NCBI GenBank assembly: GCA_039028695.1
Contig: JBCCHN010000018.1
Coordinates: forward strand, 1-57,329
Source of the DNA: JANQKX01 sp039028695
Lineage (GTDB): Bacteria; Pseudomonadota; Alphaproteobacteria; Kiloniellales; Kiloniellaceae
Direction of reading: 5' to 3'
Length of the DNA: 57,329 nt
Shown piece by piece: positions 34,129-43,337 of this stretch (position 1 is its first letter; each line of letters begins with the position of its first letter). A program made the position numbers and the translations under genes. The notes below the pieces were generated by a model. That model saw nothing but the letters and a program-made list of their open reading frames with translations, made no database searches and had not been told where the DNA came from.

Positions 34129-35736
34129 ATGTCGAAGCCGAAGTCAGCAAAGGCCCTTACACCTTTCCTTCATCAGGCGAACCATGGATCTATGGACCGG
34201 CGGTCGTTTGTGACCGCGGCTTTAGCCGCCGGCACAACCATCCCAACGGCCTTGTCTCTTTTCGGCAAGGCTGCGTCTGCTAACCCGCAAAAAGGCGGCA
34301 CATTGCGCATCGGTATGGCGGACGGCGCCACGAGTGACAACTGGAACCCGGCGGTCACCAATACTCGATACATGATCCATATGAACCACGTGAATCGCAA
34401 TATGCTGACCGAAATCACATCGGACAACAAATTGGGCCCTGAGTTGGCAAAAAGTTGGGAGGCTTCAAGCGATGCAGCAACCTGGACTTTCCAGTTGCAG
34501 GAAGGTGTGGAATTTCACAACGGCAAAAGCTTCGGTGCCCAGGACGTCGTCGACACTTTGAATTTTCATCGCAATCCAGATACGGGCTCCGCGGTGGCGT
34601 CCTTATTATCATCGGTTGAAGATATAAAGGCTGATGGTGATAGCCGAGTCACCATCACCCTGTCCTCTGGCAATGCGGACCTGCCCTACGTTATGACAGA
34701 CTATCACCTTTGCATGTTGCCGTCCGACGGCAACGGGGGCGTAGAGATCAGTCCCATTGGTACCGGAGCCTACATGGTAGAAAGCCACGATTCAGGCGTG
34801 CGCACAGCGCTCAAACGTAACCCGAACTTTTTCAAAGCCGATGCTGCTTATTTTGACGATGTCGTTTTCACCTCGATCTCCGATGCCACCGCCCGGCAGA
34901 CGGCCTTATCCACGAGAGACATCGACTGTATTGATGAGGTGGATCTAAAGACCGTCGAATTTTTAAAACGGATGGACGGCGTAGCGATAGACGAAGCCGC
35001 GAGCTCTTCCTACGCTTCTCTACCCATGCGGATGGATGTGGCGCCTTTTGACAATCATGATGTCCAGATGGCGCTAAAATACGCCATGGACAGGGAAGAA
35101 TGGGTCCAAAAAATTCGGCGCGGTTATGCGACCATTGGGAACGACCACCCCATCGGGCCTTCCATGCCTTTCTACGCAGGCGACATCGAGCAGCGCCAAT
35201 ATGACCCGGAAAAAGCAAAGTTCCACCTAAAACAGGCCGGCCACGAAAACCTAAAAATCGACCTCCACGTCTCGGACGCGCCTTTTGCCGGTGGTGTCGA
35301 TGCTTGCCTTCTCTATAAGGAAGCAGCCCTCAAGGCGGGAATTGACGTCAACGTAGTACGCGAACCCAACGATGGCTATTGGTCAGATGTTTGGAACAAA
35401 AAGCCTTTCTGTTTGGCCCAATGGGGTGCGCGGCCCGTGCCCGATATGATCTTATCCCTGGTTTATGAAACTGGCGTGGCCTGGAACGAATCGGCCTTTA
35501 GCAATGAACGTTTCGACAAGATCCTGGTCGAAGCCCGAGCCGAGCTCGACGAGGCCAAACGGGCTGAACTGTACCGTGAGATGCAAATGATCATTCGAGA
35601 TGACTGCGGTGTCGTGGTGCCCTTCTTTAAAAATTACGTTTATGCGCGCGGGTCAAATCTGCAGCACGGACCGAATTTGACCGGCACTTGGCCCTTGGAT
35701 GGCTATAAAGCCGCAGAACGTTGGTGGTTTGCCTGA
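34129..35736 (+). CDS. family-5 (peptide/opine-type) substrate-binding protein with Tat signal, orphan
   Basis: A 535-residue periplasmic binding protein of the dipeptide/oligopeptide/opine class. The N-terminus carries a twin-arginine motif at Arg24-Arg25 (MDRRSFVTAALAAG) with a cleavage region near KAASANPQ, so export in folded form is expected. Family landmarks are GPELAKSWEAS, FHNGKSFGAQDVVDTLNFHR and ALKYAMDREEW. No permease or ATPase genes are adjacent, and a strong terminator follows directly. It either serves a transporter encoded elsewhere or works with the neighbouring RpiR, nitrilase and DMGDH-like genes. Confidence 0.87.
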   Translation: MSKPKSAKALTPFLHQANHGSMDRRSFVTAALAAGTTIPTALSLFGKAASANPQKGGTLRIGMADGATSDNWNPAVTNTRYMIHMNHVNRNMLTEITSDNKLGPELAKSWEASSDAATWTFQLQEGVEFHNGKSFGAQDVVDTLNFHRNPDTGSAVASLLSSVEDIKADGDSRVTITLSSGNADLPYVMTDYHLCMLPSDGNGGVEISPIGTGAYMVESHDSGVRTALKRNPNFFKADAAYFDDVVFTSISDATARQTALSTRDIDCIDEVDLKTVEFLKRMDGVAIDEAASSSYASLPMRMDVAPFDNHDVQMALKYAMDREEWVQKIRRGYATIGNDHPIGPSMPFYAGDIEQRQYDPEKAKFHLKQAGHENLKIDLHVSDAPFAGGVDACLLYKEAALKAGIDVNVVREPNDGYWSDVWNKKPFCLAQWGARPVPDMILSLVYETGVAWNESAFSNERFDKILVEARAELDEAKRAELYREMQMIIRDDCGVVVPFFKNYVYARGSNLQHGPNLTGTWPLDGYKAAERWWFA

Positions 35737-35757
35737 TACATGCCTGTCCGCCAGATC

Positions 35758-35794
35758 TGGGGAATGGTGAAGAAATGCCATTCCCCACTTTTTT
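35758..35794 (+). terminator. intrinsic terminator after the family-5 binding-protein gene
   Basis: TGGGGAATGG (35758-35767) pairs perfectly with CCATTCCCCA (35778-35787), and six T residues follow at 35789-35794. The stem and T-run make it a canonical Rho-independent terminator, at least partly separating the next gene. Confidence 0.85.
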
Positions 35795-35880
35795 GCCCCG
35801 ATCGGACAAGAAATCTAGAAAATGGTCACCTTTCGTGATCCATTTGGCGACGGGAATTCGATTTGGAGCGGATTTCGAGC

Positions 35881-38292
35881 ATGCCTGATGTGACACTTCC
35901 TTCTCATGCCTCTGTCGTGGTGATTGGTGGCGGCATAATGGGTTGTTCGACACTCTACCATTTGGCAAGGGAAGGCATCACCGACGCGGTCCTTTTGGAA
36001 CGCAACCAGCTGACCTCCGGTACGACCTGGCATTCTGCCGCCCAGGTCCGTGCCTTGCGTTCTACGAAAAATCTGACCGAGCTGATCCGTTACTCCATTG
36101 GCCTTTACAGCGACCTGGAAGAAGAAACGGGTCAGGCCACGGGCTGGATAAACAAGGGGTCCCTCTCCATCGCCACAACACCAGCCCGCTTGACCCACGT
36201 TCGGCGCCAGGAATCCCTCGCCCATCTCTTTGGCGTAGAGGCCCAGTTTTTATCGGCGGGCGAAGCTATGGAGCGCTGGCCCCTGATGAATGGGGAAGAT
36301 GTGCTCGGCGCTGTTTGGTCCCCCGGGGATGGGCGCGTGAGCCCCTCCGACCTCTGTGCCGCGCTGGTGAAAGGCGCCAAGGCTAAAGGCGCCAAAATCT
36401 TCGAGCGAACCGCTGTTACAGGGATCCTCACCAAGGACGGCAAAATTACGGGTGTGGAAACCAACCGGGGTCATCTACGCTGCGATGCAATCGCACTCTG
36501 CAGTGGTCTCTGGAGCAAGGAAAGCGCCCAACTGGCCGGCGTTCAAGTGCCGGTTTGGCCCTGCGAACACTTTTATCTGCTAACAAAGCCGATCGAGGGG
36601 GTCGCGGGTAACATGCCGACGCTGTCGGATCATGATGCTCATCTCTATATCCGCGACGATTCAGGAGGTCTCTTGGTCGGCTGCTTTGAGCCGATGGGCA
36701 AGGCCATCGATCCAGCCAGCCTGGGAAGTGATTTCGCCTTTCAGCTGCTGCCGGAAGACTGGGATCATTTCGAGCCCATGATGATCAATGCCCTGCACCG
36801 GCTGCCAGCTCTGGAAACCGCTGAGGTAAAGATGCTTTTAAATGGTCCGGAGAGTTTCACGCCGGACGGCTCGTTCCTACTGGGTGAAAGCGCGGAAACT
36901 CAAGGACTTTTTCTGGGCTGCGGAATGAATTCGGTGGGCGTTGCCACCGGTGGCGGCGCCGGAATGGCTTTGGCCAAATGTATCGCTGAAGGTGCCATGC
37001 CCATGGATCTGCACGAAGCCGACCCAAAACGCTTTCCTTCCTGTTTTCAGTCTGCCGAGGCGCTCGCGGCGCGGGTGCCCGAGGTGCTCGGCAAGCATTA
37101 CGAAATCAGTTTCCCTGGCCGACAATGGACGACGGCGAGGGATCTTCAACGCACGCCGCTGCACAAAAAGTGGCAAGCGGCCAATGCCCACTTTGGCCAA
37201 GTCTTCGGCCTGGAGCGGCCCCAGTACTTTGGCAAGGAGGCGGAACCGGTGCTCACTTTCGAAAAGCCAGCGTGGTTTGAGAAAGTGGGCCGGGAAGTCG
37301 CACAAGCCCATGAAAATGCCGCTCTATTCGACCAATCTTCCTTTGGTAAAATCCGGATACAGGGTTCGGGTGCTGAATCCTTTTTGAATCGGATCTGCAC
37401 GAACGACATGAGCCGCCCGGTCGGTCGCACGCTATATACCTGCTTGCTCAACGAACGCGGTGGCATTGAGAGCGATCTCACGGCGCAACGCTTGGCCGAA
37501 GATGACTACAGACTCTTTGTTGGCACCGCTGCCCTTAAAAAGGATCTTGCTTGGATCAAGCGACATCTTCAACCCAACGAGGATGTATCCGTTGTCGATG
37601 AAAGTAGAGACTTCGCCGTTCTGGGTCTCATGGGACCGCGCGCTGCTGAGATCGCTCGAGCTGTTGGCGCCGAGGCCTTGAACGATCTTGGGTACTTCGC
37701 TCATGGTGAGGCTGAATTGGCAGGCGTACCTGTGCGGGGTGCCCGGCTTTCTTACGTGGGCGAACCCGGTTGGGAGATCACTCTGCCCGCCGGACGGGCA
37801 ATAGAGGCTTATGACGTGCTCTTTGCCGAAGGGGTTCGCCCAGCCGGACTCTTTGCCCAGACCTCTATGCGCATCGAAAAAGGCTTCCCAGCCTATGGGC
37901 ACGAGCTGGACAGCGACATAACGCCCCTGGAGGCGGGCCTCGGTTTTGCCGTCCATTGGGGCAAAGACTTTGTGGGCAGAGAAGCCCTTTTAGGTTCAAA
38001 GGATCAAAGGTCCCCCCGTCAAATCGCAACCCTTTTGTTTGATGATGAGGCCGCCGTGCCTCTGGGAAACGAGCCCGTCTACAAAAACGGCAAGATTATT
38101 GGGAAAACCACTTCCGCCACCTATGGATATCGGATTCAAAGGCCTGTGGCGTTGGCTCTTGTTGAAAGCTCGAACTTAGGCGGTGATCAAAATAGGACAG
38201 TGCAAGTCGATATTGCCGGCCAGCGATATGAAACACAGGCACAACTTGAGCCGGCTTTTGATCCTGCCGGTAAACGCATGCGGTTTATTTGA
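35881..38292 (+). CDS. dimethylglycine/sarcosine dehydrogenase-like flavoprotein with GcvT domain
   Basis: An 803-residue fusion. The N-terminal FAD oxidoreductase domain has VVVIGGGIMGCSTLYHL (12-28). SGTTWHSAAQ places His51 where related enzymes attach FAD covalently. The second half, from about residue 400, is a GcvT-like folate-binding domain (YVGEPGWEITLPAG, RIEKGFPAYGHELDSDITPL). Such enzymes demethylate N-methyl or N-alkyl glycines and pass the one-carbon unit to tetrahydrofolate. The start at 35881 is preferred over a TTG at 35863. Its 3' end overlaps the convergent RpiR gene by eight bases. The substrate is unknown. Confidence 0.87.
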   Translation: MPDVTLPSHASVVVIGGGIMGCSTLYHLAREGITDAVLLERNQLTSGTTWHSAAQVRALRSTKNLTELIRYSIGLYSDLEEETGQATGWINKGSLSIATTPARLTHVRRQESLAHLFGVEAQFLSAGEAMERWPLMNGEDVLGAVWSPGDGRVSPSDLCAALVKGAKAKGAKIFERTAVTGILTKDGKITGVETNRGHLRCDAIALCSGLWSKESAQLAGVQVPVWPCEHFYLLTKPIEGVAGNMPTLSDHDAHLYIRDDSGGLLVGCFEPMGKAIDPASLGSDFAFQLLPEDWDHFEPMMINALHRLPALETAEVKMLLNGPESFTPDGSFLLGESAETQGLFLGCGMNSVGVATGGGAGMALAKCIAEGAMPMDLHEADPKRFPSCFQSAEALAARVPEVLGKHYEISFPGRQWTTARDLQRTPLHKKWQAANAHFGQVFGLERPQYFGKEAEPVLTFEKPAWFEKVGREVAQAHENAALFDQSSFGKIRIQGSGAESFLNRICTNDMSRPVGRTLYTCLLNERGGIESDLTAQRLAEDDYRLFVGTAALKKDLAWIKRHLQPNEDVSVVDESRDFAVLGLMGPRAAEIARAVGAEALNDLGYFAHGEAELAGVPVRGARLSYVGEPGWEITLPAGRAIEAYDVLFAEGVRPAGLFAQTSMRIEKGFPAYGHELDSDITPLEAGLGFAVHWGKDFVGREALLGSKDQRSPRQIATLLFDDEAAVPLGNEPVYKNGKIIGKTTSATYGYRIQRPVALALVESSNLGGDQNRTVQVDIAGQRYETQAQLEPAFDPAGKRMRFI

Positions 38293-39181
38293 TGAAGGCT
38301 CCGCTTTCTTCACGGAGCTTTTCAACATGATCAATGCGCTCAAGTGTTTTTTTACCCCCTTTGACAACGACCGTTGCAAGTAAAGCCTCGACCAAAGCTA
38401 CAATTGCCACAAAAGAAGGATAGTAGTGAGGGCTTCTTGAGGATGCCAACATCCTGTAGTCCGCGTACTCAAGTAGCGGTGAACTGCGCCGATCCGTCAG
38501 AACAATTGTTTTTGCTCCCCTTTCACGGGCGAACTTAAGCGCATCAAGGGTTGCCCGTGCGTAGGGCGAGATCCCAAAGGCCAACACAGCATCTTTGTCT
38601 TCAAGCGCGCCAATGGTCTCGGTCATAAGGGCATCACCCGAACGGGGCACGCGCAGAGAAGGCAACGCCATACGGCCGGTGCTTTGCATCAAAGCGGCAA
38701 CCCAATGCATGGATCCCGCCCCCAACACATAGGTGGTTTTGGCGCCGAGTAAAACTTTCGCCACAGCATCCAACATCTTGGGATCATAATCCGATTTTGG
38801 GCTCTGCCCCGATAGGGTCCGTGAAACATTGTCCACAGCAGACTCCGCGATCCGGGCCACTAAAGATCCTTTGTCATCCAAGCCGCCTTTGTGTAACTCG
38901 TGGGCCCGGCTGCTAAATCCTTGTCCAACAATTTGCTGTTGAAAGGCAGCCTTAAAGTCCTCGTAGCTGTCAAAATTCATCAGACGCGCCAAACGAAGCA
39001 TAGTGGGAGAGGCCACCCCACATTGACTTGCAACCGAGCGCATGGACGTCATGGCGATCCGCTCCGGGTTATCCAAAGCAAAGCGGGCGGCGACGGCCAA
39101 TTTTGTGGGCAGATCAGGCAGGGCTGCCGCGAGACTGTCTAAAATGCTCATGGGCACAACCATTTTCTGTGATTTTCCCAT
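38285..39181 (-). CDS. MurR/RpiR-family transcriptional regulator (second)
   Basis: A 298-residue regulator with an N-terminal helix-turn-helix (RSVASQCGVASPTMLRLARL, about 47-66) and a C-terminal SIS ligand domain (VLGAGSMHWVAALMQ, IVLTDRRSSPLLEYADY). It is similar in layout to the RpiR protein at 32887-33768 but clearly diverged. It is divergent from the MmgE/PrpD gene and so probably governs that catabolic operon. An ATG ten codons in is a possible alternative start. Confidence 0.87.
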   Translation of the reverse strand: MGKSQKMVVPMSILDSLAAALPDLPTKLAVAARFALDNPERIAMTSMRSVASQCGVASPTMLRLARLMNFDSYEDFKAAFQQQIVGQGFSSRAHELHKGGLDDKGSLVARIAESAVDNVSRTLSGQSPKSDYDPKMLDAVAKVLLGAKTTYVLGAGSMHWVAALMQSTGRMALPSLRVPRSGDALMTETIGALEDKDAVLAFGISPYARATLDALKFARERGAKTIVLTDRRSSPLLEYADYRMLASSRSPHYYPSFVAIVALVEALLATVVVKGGKKTLERIDHVEKLREESGAFIK

Positions 39182-39385
39182 GTAAATACCTGGTTCTTGG
39201 TCATTGTTCGAGATGCTTGGAGCTTACCAAATCAACAAGTATAATTGGAGCGAACGATATTATGATTGACAAATTGTAGCATTCGTTACATAAAATCACA
39301 TAACTGTGATATTGGCAACTGTGAAGACTCAAGGGCTTGCCGCTTCAATAACAAGCCCTGGGAATGCAGGGAGGGGACAGCAAGC
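39182..39385. promoter_or_regulatory. divergent promoter region with ATCACA/TGTGAT dyad
   Basis: The 204 bases between the RpiR gene and the MmgE/PrpD gene are AT-rich. They hold the perfect dyad ATCACA-TAAC-TGTGAT at 39295-39310, a candidate operator. A strong ribosome site GGGAGGGG precedes ATG 39386 and decides that start. No promoter hexamers are assigned. Confidence 0.4.
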
Positions 39386-40744
39386 ATGCAAAAGGTTGCG
39401 CTTGCCCGGCAGTTTGCAGATTGGGGGTTAAGCTATCGCCTGGGGCAAGAGCCAGCGGAAGTGCGTCGGACGGCGCGGCGCGCGATCTTTGATGCTCTTG
39501 GAGTCATGGCTGCCGGCTTTGCGCACCCAAAAATAAAGACACTAGCAAAAAATCTGAAGCCCGGGGACGGCCCCTGTTCTACCCATGGGCATCAGAAATG
39601 TGACAGCGAAACAGCTGCGCTCCTCAACGGAGCTGCCTCTCATGTATGGGATTTTGACGACACGAGTTATACCGGCATCATGCATGGTTCCGCTGTTGTT
39701 TTTCCGACCGTCTTGGCAATGGCCGAAGAAACTTCTGCAAGTCAGGAGGACTTTCTCGCCGCCTTTATCGTGGGGTCTGAAATCACCTATACCTTAGCCG
39801 ATGTCTGTACGCATGAGCATTATTTCCGAGGCTGGTGGAGTACGGTCACCATCGGTCTCATCGGGGCAACCCTCGCAGCTGCACGTCTTCTTTGCTTGAG
39901 CCCGGAACAGGCCAGTCAGGCCGTCGGAATGGCAGCGGCCGCGGCCGGAGGCGGAAAATCGGTGTTCGGCACGGACGCGAAAGCTTTTTTGGTTGGCACA
40001 ACGGCGCGTCAAGCCCTCACTTATGCCCACGCCGCACAGTGGGGGCTGAGCGGACCGGTAAATGCCTTTGAAGACCCACGCGGCTTTTTTGCCTTACTGG
40101 CTGATCGAAAGGCTAAATGGGCCGAAGCAAAGTCTCTCGGCAAACGCTGGCGGTTGGCGGAACCAGGGCTATTGTTCAAGACAAGCCCTGTGTGTTCGGC
40201 GGCCCAAGCGGCGATTGAACAAATGTCGGTCCTGATGTCTGACGTGGGGCTGGTTCCGGAAGAAATCGCCGCTATCAAAGCTGAGGTTCCTGAACTGGTT
40301 CACCTTAGTTTGGTGTATCCCAATCCGAAATCGCCCCAAGAAGCCCAGTTTAGTTTGACCTACGCGCTGGCCTGCGCCGCCCTTCACGGCCGGGTTCGTC
40401 TAACGGACTTGGACGAGTCTGAAATCCACTGTCCGCGCAAAGCGGCCATAATGGAAAAAGTGGAGGTTCAGATAGCACCGGACCTCTCGACATTGGAAAT
40501 GCGCGAGAAACACCCCGAAGGCGCGCGTCTGATCATCGAAGTCGTCGGAGGAAAGCGTTACCAAGGCTATTGCGGTGAGGCTTATGGAATGCCCAAGCGC
40601 CCGCTGAGCAATCAAGACCTGACAGAAAAATTTAATCATTGTTTGGAATTCGCAAAAATTCTTCCATCGCCGGAATTCACGGTGAATGGGGATTTATTGG
40701 ACCTATCCAGGAAAGTCGTCCAAGCCGGACAAACCTATCACTAA
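39386..40744 (+). CDS. MmgE/PrpD-family protein, candidate epimerase of N-substituted aspartates
   Basis: A 452-residue cytoplasmic protein of the 2-methylcitrate dehydratase/cis-aconitate decarboxylase family. Landmarks are ARRAIFDALGVMAAGF, LNGAASHVWDFDDTSY and GMAAAAAGGGKSVFGTDAKA. The family also includes iminodisuccinate epimerase. Here it begins an operon with a complete amino-acid importer and an aspartase/fumarase-type lyase, the same enzyme pairing as iminodisuccinate breakdown (epimerase, then C-N lyase). That pathway reading is inference; a dehydratase acting on a tricarboxylate is the alternative. The importer binding-protein gene follows after 20 bases. Confidence 0.85.
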   Translation: MQKVALARQFADWGLSYRLGQEPAEVRRTARRAIFDALGVMAAGFAHPKIKTLAKNLKPGDGPCSTHGHQKCDSETAALLNGAASHVWDFDDTSYTGIMHGSAVVFPTVLAMAEETSASQEDFLAAFIVGSEITYTLADVCTHEHYFRGWWSTVTIGLIGATLAAARLLCLSPEQASQAVGMAAAAAGGGKSVFGTDAKAFLVGTTARQALTYAHAAQWGLSGPVNAFEDPRGFFALLADRKAKWAEAKSLGKRWRLAEPGLLFKTSPVCSAAQAAIEQMSVLMSDVGLVPEEIAAIKAEVPELVHLSLVYPNPKSPQEAQFSLTYALACAALHGRVRLTDLDESEIHCPRKAAIMEKVEVQIAPDLSTLEMREKHPEGARLIIEVVGGKRYQGYCGEAYGMPKRPLSNQDLTEKFNHCLEFAKILPSPEFTVNGDLLDLSRKVVQAGQTYH

Positions 40745-40764
40745 AGAGAAAAAGGGAGTGAAAA

Positions 40765-41598
40765 ATGAGGAAAATTTTTGCCACCACGACCGCGATCGCG
40801 ATCACCTTGAGTTCTGTTGCGGCAGCCGCAGCGGAATGCACCAACGAAACTTGGAACAAAGTAATGGAAAGGGGCAAGATCGTCGTCGGCGTGAAAGCAG
40901 ATTACAAGCCTTGGGGATATCGTGATGAAAGCGGCGCTCTCGTTGGCATGGAAATCGACATGGCCCAAGATGTAGCCGATAAGATGGGCGTTGAGTTGGA
41001 GCTCGTGGATGTTCAATCTTCCAACCGCATGCAGTTCTTGGAGCAGGGCAAGATCGATCTAATGATTGCCACCATGTCCGACCGCGCCGACCGTCGCGAG
41101 ATCGTCGGTATCGTGGGTCCAAATTATTATACATCGGGGACAAACCTCTTGGCGCCCGATGCATTGGAGTTGACTGATTGGGAACAACTGCGCGAGCGGC
41201 CGGTCTGCGGCAAGCAGGGAGCATTTTATAACCAGATCGTTGAAGAACGCTACGGAGCCGAGGTTGTCGCCTTCACGGGCAATGCGGAGGCCAAGCAGGC
41301 TCTTCGAGATAAGAAATGCATCGCCTTTGTCTATGACGACAGCTCGATCATGGCGGATCTCGCGTCAGGTGAATGGGAAGGGTTTGGAATGCCCATGAAG
41401 ACCGAAGACGACAACCCCTGGGCCTTGGCGGTTCCCAAAGCCGAAGAAAACTGTGTCTTTGGCCGTTTCATGTCGGGTATGCAGTATAATTGGCATCGCG
41501 ACGGCACTTTGATTGCCTTGGAAGAAAAATGGGGTATTCAGCCCACCTCCTACTTGGCGGATCAAAACGATCGTTTCAAAGACTGGCTGGCCGAATAA
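40765..41598 (+). CDS. amino-acid ABC importer substrate-binding protein
   Basis: A 277-residue periplasmic protein of the family-3 solute-binding fold, with a signal peptide (FATTTAIAITLSSVAAAAA, cleavage before ECTNE). Landmarks are KIVVGVKADYKPWGYRD, GMEIDMAQDVADKMG and DLMIATMSDRADRREIV; the arginines in the last one normally hold the ligand carboxylate. The ribosome site is AAAAAGGGAG. Genes for two permeases and an ATPase follow. An acidic or N-substituted amino acid is the likely ligand given the flanking enzymes, but this is inferred. Confidence 0.9.
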   Translation: MRKIFATTTAIAITLSSVAAAAAECTNETWNKVMERGKIVVGVKADYKPWGYRDESGALVGMEIDMAQDVADKMGVELELVDVQSSNRMQFLEQGKIDLMIATMSDRADRREIVGIVGPNYYTSGTNLLAPDALELTDWEQLRERPVCGKQGAFYNQIVEERYGAEVVAFTGNAEAKQALRDKKCIAFVYDDSSIMADLASGEWEGFGMPMKTEDDNPWALAVPKAEENCVFGRFMSGMQYNWHRDGTLIALEEKWGIQPTSYLADQNDRFKDWLAE

Positions 41599-41623
41599 CG
41601 AAAAGCCAATGCTGGCTTGGCGT

Positions 41624-41648
41624 CGGGCGGCCATTTTTTGGCCGCCCG
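41624..41648 (+). other. stable intercistronic hairpin after the binding-protein gene
   Basis: CGGGCGGCCA (41624-41633) and TGGCCGCCCG (41639-41648) pair perfectly around a TTTTT loop. No T-run follows the stem, so it is more likely an mRNA-stabilising or processing element that favours binding-protein expression than a full terminator. Confidence 0.6.
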
Positions 41649-41671
41649 GGCCAAACGCGAAAGACTGATCC

Positions 41672-42427
41672 ATGCTCGAGAGCATTCAAGAATTTTTTCG
41701 ATCTTTGGCCGAGAGTTATCCGACTTGGAACTTCATCTTCTTTTATGAGGCAGACCAGTGGGATAAGGTTGTCAGCGGCCTTTGGATGACCATCCAGCTA
41801 TCGTTTTTTTGTATTATTTTCAGTGTGGTTATCGGTGTGGTCGGGGCTGGGATGCAGGGCGCCCGCAGCGCGGTTTTGCGGTCCATCGTCGCCGGCTATA
41901 TTCAGTTTTTCCGGAATACGCCCCCCTTTGTGCAACTGCTCTTTTTTTACTTCGCCTTGGGCCGCTTCACGCCGACCTATAGCCCAGACGGTTGGCTCGA
42001 GGTGCCGATCATTTCAAACGTGGGCTGGGCGATCATCTCGCTTTCTTTTTTCGCCGGCGCCTTTAACGTAGAGATCTTCCGCTCGGGTGTGGAGGCCGTG
42101 CCCAAATCCACCCAAGAGGCGGCGAGCGCACTCGGTTACACCCGCCTGCAGATCTACCGCTATATCGTCTTGCCACTAGCCCTGCGCGTTTCCATTCCTG
42201 CTTTGAACAACAACCTGGTGAACCTGGTGAAAACCACGACTCAGGCTTTTGTCATCGCGGTGCCAGAGCTGCTCTACGAATCCATCACCATATGGAACGA
42301 CTATCCCTCGGCTCAAAACCCCATGATGGTCATATTATTTTTGACCTATTTGGGGCTGGTTGGCTTCGTCGTGTTGGGTATGAATCGCTGGGAGAATTCC
42401 ATGCGCATCCCCGGATATGGAGGATAA
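41672..42427 (+). CDS. amino-acid ABC importer permease (first)
   Basis: A 251-residue inner-membrane protein of the HisM/GlnP family. Landmarks are WMTIQLSFFCIIFSVVIGVV, FFRNTPPFVQLLFFYFALG and the ATPase-docking loop VPKSTQEAASALGYTRLQIY. About five membrane segments are present. The second permease starts four bases after its stop. Confidence 0.9.
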   Translation: MLESIQEFFRSLAESYPTWNFIFFYEADQWDKVVSGLWMTIQLSFFCIIFSVVIGVVGAGMQGARSAVLRSIVAGYIQFFRNTPPFVQLLFFYFALGRFTPTYSPDGWLEVPIISNVGWAIISLSFFAGAFNVEIFRSGVEAVPKSTQEAASALGYTRLQIYRYIVLPLALRVSIPALNNNLVNLVKTTTQAFVIAVPELLYESITIWNDYPSAQNPMMVILFLTYLGLVGFVVLGMNRWENSMRIPGYGG

Positions 42428-42431
42428 GGGC

Positions 42432-43325
42432 ATGACCCGCAGCATCCCGGGCATCAACGCCCCAACGAGCACCGACTTGCCTGTCTTGCATTCCCATAAG
42501 GCTCTTTACAAAAAGCAGAACGAATTGGGCTTTAGCCATTGGCTTGCCAGCCAGCCGCTTTGGCTGCCGGCCCTCGTGGCCATATTGGCCGTTGCCTGGC
42601 CCCTGCAAGCCTGGGCCCAAAGCAATGTCTTCACATTTACCGATGCCTTGGAAGCCCTTTGGCGGTGGATGCCCTTTTTGGTGTTCCAGGGCTTTGTATT
42701 CACGATCATCATCAGTTTCCTGACCATGGTTGTGGGCACAGTCTTGGGCGTCTTTTTGGGACTGGGCCAAATCTCCTTGAACCCAATCGTTGCCAAACTT
42801 GCTTGGTTCTTCACGCAAGTCTTTCGCAATTCCCCTTGGCTGGTGTTGCTCTTTATCGTAATGCTCAGCTTGCCTTTTGAAATTCAGATCGGCGACACGA
42901 TTATCCCGGTACCCGACTGGATCAAGGCCGTGTTTGGCTTATCTCTGCCCATTATGGCGAACATCTCGGAAATTGTGCGGGGTGCGATAAATTCCGTCCC
43001 GACGGCTCAGTGGGAGGCCTCGGAGAGTCTTGCCTTTAACCGGCGACAGACCCTGTTCCGCATCATCCTGCCCCAATGCTTTAAACGGATGATCCCACCT
43101 TGGATGAATTGGTACGCAATTCTGACCATGGCAACTCCCATCGTTTCCATCCTGGGTGTGAATGAAGTCTTGAACCTGACACGCCAAGCCATTGAGGCGG
43201 AGAACAACCGGCCGGAGCTTCTGGTGCCCTTTTATGGCTTCGTTCTGTTGATCTTTTTTCTGTACTGCTATCCGATTGCGCGGCTCACGATTAAACTTGA
43301 GCAACGCTTTGCGCTAAAACTTTAA
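42432..43325 (+). CDS. amino-acid ABC importer permease (second)
   Basis: A 297-residue partner permease of the same family, with an N-terminal extension before the first membrane segment. FFTQVFRNSPWLVLLFIVML and the docking loop SVPTAQWEASESLAFNRRQT are visible. The start at 42432 is chosen because GGAGGATAAGGG sits just upstream; an in-frame ATG at 42417 overlaps the previous gene. The ATPase gene follows after 12 bases. Confidence 0.9.
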   Translation: MTRSIPGINAPTSTDLPVLHSHKALYKKQNELGFSHWLASQPLWLPALVAILAVAWPLQAWAQSNVFTFTDALEALWRWMPFLVFQGFVFTIIISFLTMVVGTVLGVFLGLGQISLNPIVAKLAWFFTQVFRNSPWLVLLFIVMLSLPFEIQIGDTIIPVPDWIKAVFGLSLPIMANISEIVRGAINSVPTAQWEASESLAFNRRQTLFRIILPQCFKRMIPPWMNWYAILTMATPIVSILGVNEVLNLTRQAIEAENNRPELLVPFYGFVLLIFFLYCYPIARLTIKLEQRFALKL

Positions 43326-43337
43326 GGGAGGCTAGGG

